Part shown: piece after piece, positions 8,500 through 17,458 of the stretch | Position numbering within the stretch: the first letter of the stretch is position 1 | How the letters are laid out: the number at the start of each line of letters is the position of its first letter | Origin: JALOAT01 sp041687015 | Lineage (GTDB): Bacteria; Pseudomonadota; Gammaproteobacteria; Thiohalomonadales; Thiohalomonadaceae | Direction: 5' to 3' | Length of the DNA stretch: 64,000 bases | NCBI GenBank assembly: GCA_041687015.1 | Contig: JAWLCT010000007.1 | Location: 1-64,000, forward strand | Notes under the pieces: generated by a model | Database searches by the model: none | Told to the model about the DNA's origin: nothing | Seen by the model: the letters and a program-made list of their open reading frames with translations, nothing else | Made by a program: the position numbers and the translations under genes

Positions 8500-9420
8500 T
8501 CAGCGCGCGGCCTGGATGTATTTGATGGGATCCACGTGGCGCCCGTTGTGCAGCACCTCGAAATGAATGTGAGGTCCCGTAGACCGGCCGCTGGAGCCCA
8601 TGGTCGCCAATGTCTGCCCCTTGCGGACGGGCTCGCCCAGGCGGACCAGGATGTCCTTGTTGTGCCCGTAGCGGGTCACGTAACCGTTGCCATGGGTGAC
8701 TTCGACCAGATTGCCGTAGCCGTAGCGTTCCCCGGACCAGGTCACCACGCCGGCCGCCACGGAAATGACCTCAGTACCTTCCTTGCCGGCCAGATCGATG
8801 CCGTTGTGATGGGCAGGACGGCCCGTGAACGGATCGTTGCGCACACCGAAGTAAGAGGAAATCCAGCCTCCCCTGGCCGGACGGCCAGCCGGCAACACTT
8901 CCGTTTGCATGTTTCGGCTGATGAGCATGGTTTCCAGGACGTCCAGTTGCTGGGCGCGGTCGTTCAGCTTCTGGGAGAGGACGTCGAGCTGGGCGACGAA
9001 GTCGGCAATGTCGAGCGGCTCGGTGCTGGTGCTGGTCACAGGACCACCCTGCCCAGGCGGATTTTCGAAATCGAACTCGCCGTCCTCCAGCTTGGCCATG
9101 CGGGTAAGGCGCTGACCAAGCGCATCCAGGCGGATGACATGGGCCTGCATCTGTCCCAGGCGAAGGGCGAGCGCGTTGAGGTTTTCCTCGGCGACGCGCT
9201 TCGCTTCGTCAATCGCTTCACGCTGCGCCTGCATTTCCCTGGCCCAGGTTACGGACAACGCGTGGGGTTCGGTGGAAACCACGCCAAAATGGTACCCCGC
9301 GAGGCCGCCCACCAGGGGCAGGATCACGAAAACGGCAATCAGTGCCACGATGACCCCGTTCCTGCCCAGACTGAGACAGCGGGAGCGCGTGTGACACTTG
9401 GTCAGAAATAGAACGTTCAT
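8500..9420 (-). CDS. M23 family (LytM-type) peptidoglycan endopeptidase, membrane-anchored
   Basis: A 306-residue protein with one N-terminal membrane anchor (about 22-45), a coiled-coil stretch (about 60-160) and a C-terminal M23 domain. The zinc ligands and active site are intact: HNGIDLAG gives the first His and Asp, and GPHIHFEV gives the HxH pair. An intact site points to real DD-endopeptidase activity on peptidoglycan cross-links, unlike EnvC-type regulators. The gene is conserved beside secA and dciA in gammaproteobacteria, but its precise role is not settled. It is transcribed divergently from dciA. Confidence 0.9.
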   Translation of the reverse strand: MNVLFLTKCHTRSRCLSLGRNGVIVALIAVFVILPLVGGLAGYHFGVVSTEPHALSVTWAREMQAQREAIDEAKRVAEENLNALALRLGQMQAHVIRLDALGQRLTRMAKLEDGEFDFENPPGQGGPVTSTSTEPLDIADFVAQLDVLSQKLNDRAQQLDVLETMLISRNMQTEVLPAGRPARGGWISSYFGVRNDPFTGRPAHHNGIDLAGKEGTEVISVAAGVVTWSGERYGYGNLVEVTHGNGYVTRYGHNKDILVRLGEPVRKGQTLATMGSSGRSTGPHIHFEVLHNGRHVDPIKYIQAAR

Positions 9421-9482
9421 GGCAGGGACTCTTTACTTCCGAACCGGTCGCCCGGATCATTCGGATCGTTGTTACTTTTCTG

Positions 9483-9938
9483 GTGCCCCTTCTCTTGAGC
9501 AAACCTCTCCGTGCTGATCGACTGGACCTGGCGGCCGGCCTGCAACGCCTGATAGACAGGGCCCGCCAGCTGGCGCTCGTGAACCAACAGATCTCGAGCC
9601 ACCTTCCGCCGTCCCTCGCCCCGCATCTGCGCTTGGCCAACCTCCGGGACGGTGTCCTGGTACTTCATGCCGACTCGCCGGCTTGGCGCATGCGTGCGCA
9701 TTATCTCACGCCTCAGCTGCTGGAGACCCTGCGTACCCTTCCGGGTCTGGCCGGGCTGGTCTCGGTACAGGTCCGGGTTGCGCCGGCGAAAACCACGCCA
9801 GCCAACACACCGCCGAAACCACAACCCTTGCGCCTTTCCGGCGAGGCCACACAGTGCCTTGCCGATGCGGCCGACACGGTCTCCGACCCCAAACTGCGCG
9901 ACTCCCTGCGCCGTCTCGCCGCGCGCGGCCGGAACTAG
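9483..9938 (+). CDS. dciA: DciA (DUF721) replicative helicase loader/operator
   Basis: DciA proteins interact with DnaB and support its loading in bacteria without DnaC/DnaI. The 151-residue product shows the compact N-terminal KH-like DUF721 domain (DGVLVLHADSPAWRMRAHYL, then LLETLRTLPGL). A low-complexity linker and a short basic C-terminus follow. The start is uncertain: a GTG at 9483, or a TTG four codons later, neither with a clear ribosome site. It is the only + strand gene in this part. Its 3' end overlaps that of lpxC by four bases, tail to tail. Confidence 0.85.
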   Translation: MPLLLSKPLRADRLDLAAGLQRLIDRARQLALVNQQISSHLPPSLAPHLRLANLRDGVLVLHADSPAWRMRAHYLTPQLLETLRTLPGLAGLVSVQVRVAPAKTTPANTPPKPQPLRLSGEATQCLADAADTVSDPKLRDSLRRLAARGRN

Positions 9939-10846
9939 CTGGCCGCGACGGGCTGGATGTAGGAAATCGGCGCGTGCTGCGGGTCGTCGAAGGTCACCTG
10001 TTCCCAGGCGGCCTGGTCCGCAATCAGTGCCAGCAACAGCCGGTTGTTGAGTTCATGGCCGGACTTGTAACCGGTGAACGCGCCGATGAGGCTGCAGCCC
10101 AGCAGGTACAGGTCACCAATCGAATCGAGAATCTTGTGCTTTACGAATTCATCCTCGTAGCGGAGCCCGTCCTCGTTCAGGACTCGGTAATCGTCCACCA
10201 CGATGGCGTTGTCGAGACTGCCGCCGAGGGCGAGGTTGCGCGCACGCAGGGCCTCGAGCTGACTCATGAAGCCGAAAGTGCGGGCCCGACTCACTTCCTT
10301 CACGAAGGAGGTGGTGGAGAAATCCACTTCGGCATGCTGGCTGCGCCCGGAAAACGCCGGATGATCGAATGCGATGCGGAAGGAAACCTTGAAGCCGTCG
10401 AACGGATCGAAACGCGCCCATTTGTCGCCGTCTTCGACGATGACGCTGCGCTTGATGCGAATGAAACGCTTGGGCGCATCCTGCTCCACGATACCGGCTG
10501 ATTGGAGGAGAAACACAAAAGGCCCGGCACTACCATCCATGATGGGTACTTCGGGGGCGCTCACGTCCACATAGGCGTTGTCGATGCCCATGCCGGCCAT
10601 GGCGGAGAGCAGATGCTCGACCGTGGAGATGCGCACATCCCCCTTCACGAGCGTGGTCGACAGGGTGGTGTCGCCCACGTTCTGCGCGATGGCCGGGATC
10701 TCGACGTCCCCCTCCAGATCAACACGCCGGAACACAATACCCGTGTTCACCGGGGCGGGGCGAAGCGTCAGATAGACCTTTTCCCCGGTGTGGAGACCGA
10801 CGCCGGTCGCCCGGATGATGTTCTTCAGTGTGCGCTGGCGGATCAT
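9935..10846 (-). CDS. lpxC: UDP-3-O-acyl-N-acetylglucosamine deacetylase
   Basis: Zinc enzyme catalysing the committed step of lipid A synthesis in the cytosol. The 303-residue protein begins MIRQRTLKNIIRATGVGLHTG, has STVEHLLSAMAG with zinc ligand His78, and later HKILDSIGDLYLLG with the second His and Asp ligands. As in most gammaproteobacteria it follows ftsZ. Here it has its own AT-rich promoter, so it need not depend on dcw transcription. No degradation-controlling C-terminal tail could be judged by eye. Confidence 0.97.
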   Translation of the reverse strand: MIRQRTLKNIIRATGVGLHTGEKVYLTLRPAPVNTGIVFRRVDLEGDVEIPAIAQNVGDTTLSTTLVKGDVRISTVEHLLSAMAGMGIDNAYVDVSAPEVPIMDGSAGPFVFLLQSAGIVEQDAPKRFIRIKRSVIVEDGDKWARFDPFDGFKVSFRIAFDHPAFSGRSQHAEVDFSTTSFVKEVSRARTFGFMSQLEALRARNLALGGSLDNAIVVDDYRVLNEDGLRYEDEFVKHKILDSIGDLYLLGCSLIGAFTGYKSGHELNNRLLLALIADQAAWEQVTFDDPQHAPISYIQPVAAS

Positions 10847-10868
10847 GGATAGGCCTGTAAGCCTTTGA

Positions 10869-10898
10869 TTTATATTTAAGTGCCTAAATTTGTGACAA
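10869..10898 (-). promoter_or_regulatory. lpxC promoter
   Basis: TTGTCA and TATAAA with an 18-base spacer on the minus strand, about 23 bases before the lpxC ATG. The surrounding 50 bases are strikingly AT-rich for this genome, which supports a real promoter. Confidence 0.6.
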
Positions 10899-10917
10899 AT
10901 GGTAACACAGGGCCATA

Positions 10918-10955
10918 CCCCTGCCTAGTGAACGGGTTCACACCCGTTCCAGGGG
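10918..10955. terminator. Hairpin between ftsZ and lpxC
   Basis: An 8-bp stem GAACGGGT/ACCCGTTC with a 4-base loop is extended by CCCCTG/CAGGGG with a bulge. It lies about 50 bases after the ftsZ stop and upstream of the lpxC promoter, where it could end or attenuate dcw transcription. The run of T after it is weak on the minus strand. Confidence 0.4.
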
Positions 10956-11005
10956 CCTACCCTTTTATCGACCTGCCGTCCGCCTGACTTGAATCAGGGG
11001 GGCCG

Positions 11006-12148
11006 TCAATCCGCCTGTCGGCGCAGAAACGCCGGGATGTCCAGCAGGTCCAGGTTAGGGTCCTGATCCTTGTCGCGTTCGCGCAGCCGCTGGATGGTCG
11101 GGCGGTCCAGATGCGTGTAGTCGATTTCGCCCGTGGTGGCATTGCGCGCCGTGGAAACCACCCGCAGGTTCTGCTCCGACGGCGGCTGCCCTTTGCGCCC
11201 CAGGCCCGTCGCCACGACGGTGACGCGCAATTCGTCACTCATCTCCGGATCGATGACCGTACCCACCACCACCGTGGCATTCTCCGCGGCGAATTCCTTG
11301 ACGGCGTTGCCCACTTCCTCGAATTCACCGATGGACATGTCCAGACCGGCGGTCACGTTCACCAGGATACCGCGTGCACCGGAGAGATCGACATCCTCCA
11401 GCAGCGGGCTGGAAATGGCGATTTCCGCGGCGGCACGGGCGCGGCCCTCACCCCGGGCCACGCCGGAGCCCATCATGGCCATGCCCATCTCGGACATGAC
11501 GGTGCGCACGTCGGCAAAGTCCACGTTGATGAGGCCAGGGCGGGTAATGAGTTCGGCAATGCCCTGCACCGCACCCAACAACACGTTGTTGGCGGCCTTG
11601 AAGGCATCCAGCAACGTCATCTGCTTGCCCAGCACGGACAACAGTTTTTCGTTGGGGATGGTGATCAGCGAATCCACGTACTGCTTGAGTTCCTCGATGC
11701 CTTTCTGGGCAATTTCCATGCGCTTCTTGCCCTCGAAGGGGAACGGCTTGGTGACCACCGCGACGGTCAGAATTCCCAGCTCCTTGGCGACCTGCGCCAC
11801 GATGGGTGCACCGCCGGTGCCGGTACCACCGCCCATGCCGGCGGTGATGAAGACCATGTCGGCGCCCTCGAGCACTTCCTGGATGCGCTCGCGGTCTTCG
11901 ATGGCCGCCTGTCGGCCGATGTCCGGATTGGCGCCGGCGCCCAACCCTTTCGTGATGGTGCTGCCGAGTTGCAGCACGGTCCGGGCCGACGATTTTTTGA
12001 GCGCCTGCGCATCGGTGTTGGCGCACACGAAATCCACGCCCTCGATGCTCGACGCCACCATGTATTCGAGGGCGTTGCCGCCGCCACCGCCCACACCCAC
12101 CACCTTGATCACGGCGCTTTGCGCCTGCGCATCCATAAGTTCAAACAT
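11006..12148 (-). CDS. ftsZ: Cell division GTPase FtsZ
   Basis: Tubulin-like GTPase that forms the Z ring. The 380-residue protein has the GVGGGGGNA phosphate loop, the tubulin signature GGGTGTG (residues 106-112) and the T7 loop NVDFADVRTVM. A short variable linker leads to the conserved C-terminal peptide LLDIPAFLRRQAD that binds FtsA, ZipA and ZapD. The ribosome site AGGAG lies seven bases before ATG. A 53-base spacer separates it from ftsA, the longest within the dcw cluster. Confidence 0.98.
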   Translation of the reverse strand: MFELMDAQAQSAVIKVVGVGGGGGNALEYMVASSIEGVDFVCANTDAQALKKSSARTVLQLGSTITKGLGAGANPDIGRQAAIEDRERIQEVLEGADMVFITAGMGGGTGTGGAPIVAQVAKELGILTVAVVTKPFPFEGKKRMEIAQKGIEELKQYVDSLITIPNEKLLSVLGKQMTLLDAFKAANNVLLGAVQGIAELITRPGLINVDFADVRTVMSEMGMAMMGSGVARGEGRARAAAEIAISSPLLEDVDLSGARGILVNVTAGLDMSIGEFEEVGNAVKEFAAENATVVVGTVIDPEMSDELRVTVVATGLGRKGQPPSEQNLRVVSTARNATTGEIDYTHLDRPTIQRLRERDKDQDPNLDLLDIPAFLRRQAD

Positions 12149-12201
12149 TGTTATCTCCTCTTCGTTTTTTGTTCAGCCGCTTCGCGTCGTCGGGCGAAGC
12201 C

Positions 12202-13434
12202 TCAAAAGTTGCCCTGGAACCAGTGCTTCATTCTTTTCCAGACACCGTTCATGCCTGCGCTTTGCAGCAGGTCACGGGTTCCACCACGGTTGTGTCTGCC
12301 ATAGAGCAGCAGGCCCACACCGGTGGAATAGATCGGGTTGCGCACAACATCGACCAGTCCGGCCACGCCTTGCGGTACCCCCAGCCGCACCGGCATGTGA
12401 AAGATTTCCTCAGCGAGGTCCACCACACCTTCCATCTTCGACGTTCCGCCGGTGATCACCACGCCCGCGGCACAAAGGTCTTCGAAACCGCTGCGGCGCA
12501 ATTCGGACTGCACCAACGTGAACAGTTCCTCGTAGCGGGGCTCGACCACTTCAGCCAGGGTTTGCCGCGCCAGGCGACGCGCGGGGCGGTCGCCCACGCT
12601 CGGCACCTCGATGGTTTCATCGGCGCTGGCCAACTGGGTCAGCGCACACGCGTACTTGACCTTGATTTCCTCGGCAAACTGGGTCGGGGTGCGTAGTGCC
12701 ACGGCGATGTCGTTGGTGACCTGATCACCGGCAATGGGAATCACCGCGGTGTGGCGTATCGCGCCTTCCGTAAACACTGCCATGTCGGTGGTGCCGCCGC
12801 CGATGTCCACCAGGCAGACACCGAGTTCTTTTTCGTCTTCGGACAGCGCCGAGTAGCTGGATGCCAGTTGTTCGAGCACGATGTCGTCCACTTCCAACCC
12901 GCAGCGGCGCACGCACTTGACGATGTTCTGCACGGCGCTCACGGCGCCGGTGACCAGGTGCACCTTGGCCTCCAGGCGTACGCCGGACATGCCGACCGGT
13001 TCCTTGATGCCTTCCTGGCTGTCGATGATGAATTCCTGAGCCAGGGTGTGCAGGATCTGTTGGTCGGCCGGGATCGCCACGGCGCGCGCGGCATCGATGA
13101 CGCGCTCCACGTCGCCGACCGTCACTTCCTTCTCGCGAATGGCGACAATGCCATGCGAGTTGAGACTGCGGATGTGGCTGCCGGCGATACCGGCGTACAC
13201 CGAGTGGATTTGGCAGCCGGCCATGAGCTCGGCTTCCTCCACCGCGCGCTGGATCGATTGCACCGTGGATTCGATATTGACCACCACGCCCTTTTTCAGT
13301 CCACGCGAGGGATGGGAACCGAGGCCGACGATTTCGACTTCGTTGTCGGGCGTCACCTCGCCCACGATGCTCACCACCTTCGAGGTGCCGATATCGAGTG
13401 CGACGATGAGATTCTTTTCTGATTTCTTCGACAT
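12202..13434 (-). CDS. ftsA: Cell division protein FtsA
   Basis: Actin-like ATPase that tethers FtsZ to the inner membrane and signals to the septal synthases. The 410-residue protein shows the actin-fold phosphate motifs LDIGTSKV near the N-terminus and LVDIGGGTTDMAVF centrally, plus the SHI 1c subdomain region. The C-terminus, WKRMKHWFQGNF, is the amphipathic membrane-targeting helix. It sits 15 bases after ftsQ. Confidence 0.97.
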   Translation of the reverse strand: MSKKSEKNLIVALDIGTSKVVSIVGEVTPDNEVEIVGLGSHPSRGLKKGVVVNIESTVQSIQRAVEEAELMAGCQIHSVYAGIAGSHIRSLNSHGIVAIREKEVTVGDVERVIDAARAVAIPADQQILHTLAQEFIIDSQEGIKEPVGMSGVRLEAKVHLVTGAVSAVQNIVKCVRRCGLEVDDIVLEQLASSYSALSEDEKELGVCLVDIGGGTTDMAVFTEGAIRHTAVIPIAGDQVTNDIAVALRTPTQFAEEIKVKYACALTQLASADETIEVPSVGDRPARRLARQTLAEVVEPRYEELFTLVQSELRRSGFEDLCAAGVVITGGTSKMEGVVDLAEEIFHMPVRLGVPQGVAGLVDVVRNPIYSTGVGLLLYGRHNRGGTRDLLQSAGMNGVWKRMKHWFQGNF

Positions 13435-13449
13435 TGCGTTCCTTCCCCG

Positions 13450-14202
13450 TCAGGCCGTGGGGTCCGGCTTCTTCCAAGCCACTGCAAAACCGTTCGTGTA
13501 GCGCAAGTCCACCTGCGCGATATCCGCTGCGCGCTCAGCAAGCGCCTTGGGATACACACGGACAAACCGCTCCAGGCGCACCTGCGGATCGTCCCGACCG
13601 AGCAGGACGACCAGGCCGTTGTCCAGGCGCAAGCGCAGTGCACGTCGCTCGCTCATGCTCAGGCCCGCGATGCCGAGGCCGAGAGGGGCAAGGACCTCAC
13701 GCAGCTCGCGATAACGTTGCGCCACGCCGGCTGCACTGCCTTGCGGACCGGCCAGGCGCGGGAGCCCCGACGGCCACTGCTGCTGTGCAGGCGTGAACAG
13801 ATGGCCCTCAGTGCTGACCAACGCCGCGTCCTGCCATTGCGCCACTGCGCGGTGCTCGCGCAGGTCCACGGCGATGACATCCGGCCACACGCGTCGCACG
13901 GCGACATCGCGTACCCACGGTAATGCACCAATTTCCGCCTGCATGGCATCCACATCCACGCGAAAAAATCCCGCTGCGGCATGAGCGGCTGCAATGGCGC
14001 GAACCTGCTCGCCCGAGGTGTGTATGACTTCTCCCCCCAAGCGCAGCGTGCGAATCGGGAAGCTGTCCGGTTCGAGAAAGCGTTCAGCCGCAAATGCCGA
14101 CACACCGAACACGGCGAAGAACACGAGCACGAATGCCAGGCCACGCCGGCGTGCAGCCCGCCCAGCCTGTTGTGCCTTGCGTGTCCGGGCCTGCCGCTTC
14201 AT
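13450..14202 (-). CDS. ftsQ: Cell division protein FtsQ
   Basis: Bitopic divisome protein of the FtsQLB complex. A basic cytoplasmic tail (KRQARTRKAQQAGRAARRR) is followed by one membrane helix. The POTRA domain follows (FPIRTLRLGGEVIHTSGEQVR..LPWVRDVAVRRVWPD), then a beta domain ending FAVAWKKPD. The frame extends upstream, but I chose the ATG at 14202, which overlaps the ddl stop (ATGA) and gives 250 residues. Confidence 0.93.
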   Translation of the reverse strand: MKRQARTRKAQQAGRAARRRGLAFVLVFFAVFGVSAFAAERFLEPDSFPIRTLRLGGEVIHTSGEQVRAIAAAHAAAGFFRVDVDAMQAEIGALPWVRDVAVRRVWPDVIAVDLREHRAVAQWQDAALVSTEGHLFTPAQQQWPSGLPRLAGPQGSAAGVAQRYRELREVLAPLGLGIAGLSMSERRALRLRLDNGLVVLLGRDDPQVRLERFVRVYPKALAERAADIAQVDLRYTNGFAVAWKKPDPTA

Positions 14203-15134
14203 GCACGCGCGTCCAGCGTGGCCGCAAGAATGCGCCACACCAGTTCGTCAAATTCGATTCCGGCGGCCCGCGCTGCCATGGGAACCAGACTGTGGTCGGT
14301 CATACCCGGCACCGTATTCACTTCCAGCAGGTAAGGCGTACCGTCTCCATCGACCAGGAAATCGACACGTGCCCAACCGCTGCAACCAAGCACGTCGAAC
14401 CCTTGCTGTGCCAGCCGTTGCATCTCCCGTTCGCGCTCGGTGGAGAGACCGCAAGGACACAGATAACGGGTGTCATCGCGAAAGTACTTGGCGTCGTAGT
14501 CATAGAATTCGTTGGCCGACTCAATCTTGATCACGGGCAGCGCCTTGCCGTCGAGTATCGCCACGGTGTATTCGCCACCCCCGACGAAACGCTCTGCGAT
14601 AATCAGCCGGTCAAATTTCCTGGCCTCGCGCCAGGCGTTTTTCAGTTCGCCCGCTGACTTCACTTTGATGACGCCAACGCTCGAACCTTCGTGCACCGGC
14701 TTGACGAACAACGGCAATCCAAGCTCGCGCTCGATGGCCGCGAAGTCACTATCGCCGTCTACCAGCCGATAATCGGGCACCGGCAGACCCGCGGCACGCC
14801 ACAGCAGTTTGCTGCGCCATTTATCCATGCCCAGTGAAGACGCAAGCACACCACTTCCCGTATAAGGCAAACCAAGCGCCTCCAGAGCGCCCTGCATGAC
14901 GCCGTCTTCGCCGCCACGCCCGTGCAAGGCGATGAACACGCGCTGGAAGCGCCCCTTTGCCAATGTTTCGAGCACATCGGCGCCGGCATCAATGCCATGG
15001 GCGTCCACGCCGCGTCGCTGGAGCGCCGCGAGGACCGCGTTGCCGCTCTTGAGCGAAACCTCACGCTCTGCGGAGGCGCCGCCCATCAGCACCGCCACCT
15101 TGCCGAAATCAGTTGCTTTGATTGCCGTGTTCAT
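14199..15134 (-). CDS. ddl: D-alanine--D-alanine ligase
   Basis: ATP-grasp enzyme making the D-Ala-D-Ala dipeptide for MurF. The 311-residue protein has the N-terminal VLMGGASAEREVSLKSG, HGRGGEDGVMQGALE, the glycine-rich KPVHEGSSVGVIKV nucleotide loop and the metal-binding LLEVNTVPGMT. Its length and position match DdlB of other dcw clusters. It overlaps murB upstream and ftsQ downstream by four bases each. Confidence 0.97.
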   Translation of the reverse strand: MNTAIKATDFGKVAVLMGGASAEREVSLKSGNAVLAALQRRGVDAHGIDAGADVLETLAKGRFQRVFIALHGRGGEDGVMQGALEALGLPYTGSGVLASSLGMDKWRSKLLWRAAGLPVPDYRLVDGDSDFAAIERELGLPLFVKPVHEGSSVGVIKVKSAGELKNAWREARKFDRLIIAERFVGGGEYTVAILDGKALPVIKIESANEFYDYDAKYFRDDTRYLCPCGLSTEREREMQRLAQQGFDVLGCSGWARVDFLVDGDGTPYLLEVNTVPGMTDHSLVPMAARAAGIEFDELVWRILAATLDARA

Positions 15135-16030
15135 GGTTCACCGACCACCCGCACTTCGGGCTGAAGTCGAATACCCTGTTCTGCCTCTACACGCGCAATG
15201 ACGTGCGTGATGAGGGCCTCTATGTCTGCTGCCCTGGCGTTGCCCGTGTTGACGATGAAGTTGGCATGTTTCTCCGACACACAGGCACCGCCGATACAAA
15301 ACCCTTTTAACCCGCTGGTTTCGATGAGCCGCCCGGCAAAATCGCCCGGGGGATTACGGAACACCGACCCCGCGTTGGCCTGTTGCGTCGGCTGAGAGGC
15401 ACTGCGTTTGTCCAGCCATTCGCGCATTTGCAAGGCCATGCCTTCACTGTCGCCCGACGTCAGGCGCAAGGTCGCGGCCACGAACCATTCGTCGGCGGGG
15501 CCGCGCACACTGCGATAACCGATTTCGTACTCGGCGGGGCGGCGCCGGTGCATGACACCCGTCCGCGCGACCGTTTCCACGTCTTCGACAAGCCCCCAGG
15601 TTTCTCCGCCGAAGCAGCCCGCATTCATGGCCAGCGCCCCGCCGAAAGTTCCCGGGATTCCGACCAGGAACTCGCTACCCGCCAGCCCTTCCCGCGCACA
15701 GAACCGCGCCAGCTTGGCGCAGGGTACCCCCGCCTCCACGCGCACCCGCTGAGCGTCGAGGCGCGTCAGTCCGCCCAGCGACTTCGCGGTGGCGATGACC
15801 GTGCCGCGGATGCCGCCGTCGCGCACCAGCAGGTTGCTGCCGAGGCCCATCCAGAACAGCGGTTCCTCCGCCGGCAAGCCGCGCAGGAAGACGGCCAGAT
15901 CCTCGGCATCCGCCGGCAGGTAAAACCGGTCCGCCGGACCACCCACCCGCCAGGTGGTATGACGCGCCATGGGCTCGTGGCTCAGCAGCGTGCCGCGCAG
16001 CGAGGGGCCGTGCGCGAGGGCCTCGTTCAC
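15131..16030 (-). CDS. murB: UDP-N-acetylenolpyruvoylglucosamine reductase
   Basis: FAD enzyme reducing enolpyruvyl-UDP-GlcNAc to UDP-MurNAc. At 299 residues it is the short type, without the extra C-terminal fold of the E. coli enzyme. It shows the FAD-binding TTWRVGGPADRFYLP, VGIPGTFGGALAMNAGC with GSNLLVRDGG, and the catalytic AGSVFRNPPG and SEKHANFIVN blocks. Unlike E. coli, murB here lies inside dcw between murC and ddl. The start is a GTG overlapping the murC stop (GTGA). Confidence 0.96.
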   Translation of the reverse strand: MNEALAHGPSLRGTLLSHEPMARHTTWRVGGPADRFYLPADAEDLAVFLRGLPAEEPLFWMGLGSNLLVRDGGIRGTVIATAKSLGGLTRLDAQRVRVEAGVPCAKLARFCAREGLAGSEFLVGIPGTFGGALAMNAGCFGGETWGLVEDVETVARTGVMHRRRPAEYEIGYRSVRGPADEWFVAATLRLTSGDSEGMALQMREWLDKRSASQPTQQANAGSVFRNPPGDFAGRLIETSGLKGFCIGGACVSEKHANFIVNTGNARAADIEALITHVIARVEAEQGIRLQPEVRVVGEP

Positions 16031-17457
16031 GCAACCTCTCCGCGAGCAAGTACGTCGGCCAGGCGCGGCGCGGCATAGCCGATATCGCCCGCCCCCATGG
16101 TGACCACCACATCACCTTCCCGGATCACGCCGAGCAGGGTGTGATCCAGATCCGCCGCCGTCGCCACGAACACAGGATCCACCTGACCGCGTGCACGAAT
16201 GGCCCGGCACAAGGTGCGGCTGTCGGCGCCGGTGATGGGTTTCTCGCCGGCCGGATAGACCTCGAGCAACAGCAGTGCATCCACTGTGGACAGCACTTCG
16301 GAAAAGTCTTCGAACAAATCACGGGTGCGCGTAAACCGGTGCGGCTGAAAGGCCAGCACCAGCCGGCGCTCGGGCCACGCGGCACGCACGGCCTGCAAGG
16401 TGGCGGCGATTTCGCGCGGATGGTGGCCGTAGTCGTCCACCAGGGTGACGCGGCCCTGGGGTGTGGTGATATCGCCGTAGATCTGGAAACGCCGGCCGAT
16501 ACCCTGGAAGGTTTCCAGCCCATGCTGGATGGCGGCATCGGTAACGCCCACTTCCGTCGCAACGGTGATGGCCGCCAGGGCATTGAGCACATTGTGTCGC
16601 CCCGGCAGGTTGAGGGTGACCGGCAGCGGCGGATGCTCGGGGCGCAGGACCGTGAAGTGGTTGCACAGACCTTCCTGGCGCACGTCCACCGCGCGCACGT
16701 CGGCGTTCTCATCGAAACCGTAGGTGAGCACCGGGCGCGTGACGTCGGGGATCATGTCACGAATGACCGGGTCCTCGTAACACAGCACCGCCAGCCCGTA
16801 GAACGGCAAATGGTGCAGAAATTCGGCGAAGGTCTGGCGCAGGCGCGCGAAGTCACCTTCGTAGGTCGCCATATGGTCGGCGTCGATGTTGGTGACGATG
16901 GCGATCATCGGCAACAGATACAGGAAGGACGCGTCGCTCTCATCCGCTTCGGCCACCAGGTAACGGCTTTCGCCCAAACGCGCATGGGTGCCGGCGCTGT
17001 TGAGCTTGCCGCCGATGACGAAGGTGGGATCAAGCCCGCCCTCGGCCATGACGCTCGCCACTAAACTGGTGGTCGTGGTCTTGCCATGGGTGCCGGCCAC
17101 GGCGATGCCGTAACGAAAGCGCATGAGCTCCGCGAGCATTTCCGCGCGCGGCACCACCGGGATGTGCTGTTCGTGCGCCGCCTGCACCTCGGGGTTGTCT
17201 GCCCCCACTGCGGATGAGGTCACGACGGCGTCACAACCGGCAATGTTCTCTGCCGCGTGACCGATGTGGATACGTGCGCCCAGTTCGCGCAGCCGTCGCG
17301 TTACCGCGTTCTCGCGCAGATCGGAGCCGGTCAGGTTGTAACCGAGGTTGATCAGCACCTCGGCGATGCCGCCCATGCCGGAGCCACCCACGCCAATCAT
17401 GTGGATGCAACGGATGCGGCGCATGGGATTCTTGTCGGACGAGCGCTTGCTCTGCAT
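16027..17457 (-). CDS. murC: UDP-N-acetylmuramate--L-alanine ligase
   Basis: First ATP-dependent Mur ligase, which adds L-Ala to UDP-MurNAc. The 476-residue protein begins with the Rossmann motif HMIGVGGSGMGGIAEVL. It has the ATP loop AGTHGKTTTTSL, the central EADESDASFL and DADHMATY blocks, and the C-terminal LVDDYGHHPREIAATL typical of MurC. A ribosome site GGAGG lies inside the end of murG, and one base separates the two genes. Confidence 0.97.
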   Translation of the reverse strand: MQSKRSSDKNPMRRIRCIHMIGVGGSGMGGIAEVLINLGYNLTGSDLRENAVTRRLRELGARIHIGHAAENIAGCDAVVTSSAVGADNPEVQAAHEQHIPVVPRAEMLAELMRFRYGIAVAGTHGKTTTTSLVASVMAEGGLDPTFVIGGKLNSAGTHARLGESRYLVAEADESDASFLYLLPMIAIVTNIDADHMATYEGDFARLRQTFAEFLHHLPFYGLAVLCYEDPVIRDMIPDVTRPVLTYGFDENADVRAVDVRQEGLCNHFTVLRPEHPPLPVTLNLPGRHNVLNALAAITVATEVGVTDAAIQHGLETFQGIGRRFQIYGDITTPQGRVTLVDDYGHHPREIAATLQAVRAAWPERRLVLAFQPHRFTRTRDLFEDFSEVLSTVDALLLLEVYPAGEKPITGADSRTLCRAIRARGQVDPVFVATAADLDHTLLGVIREGDVVVTMGAGDIGYAAPRLADVLARGEVA

Positions 17458-17458
17458 T

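Noticed and set aside
11133..12455. Long antisense frames opposite ftsZ and ftsA
   Set aside because: Ser/Pro-rich or His/Gly-rich translations opposite intact division genes; no domain and no ribosome site.
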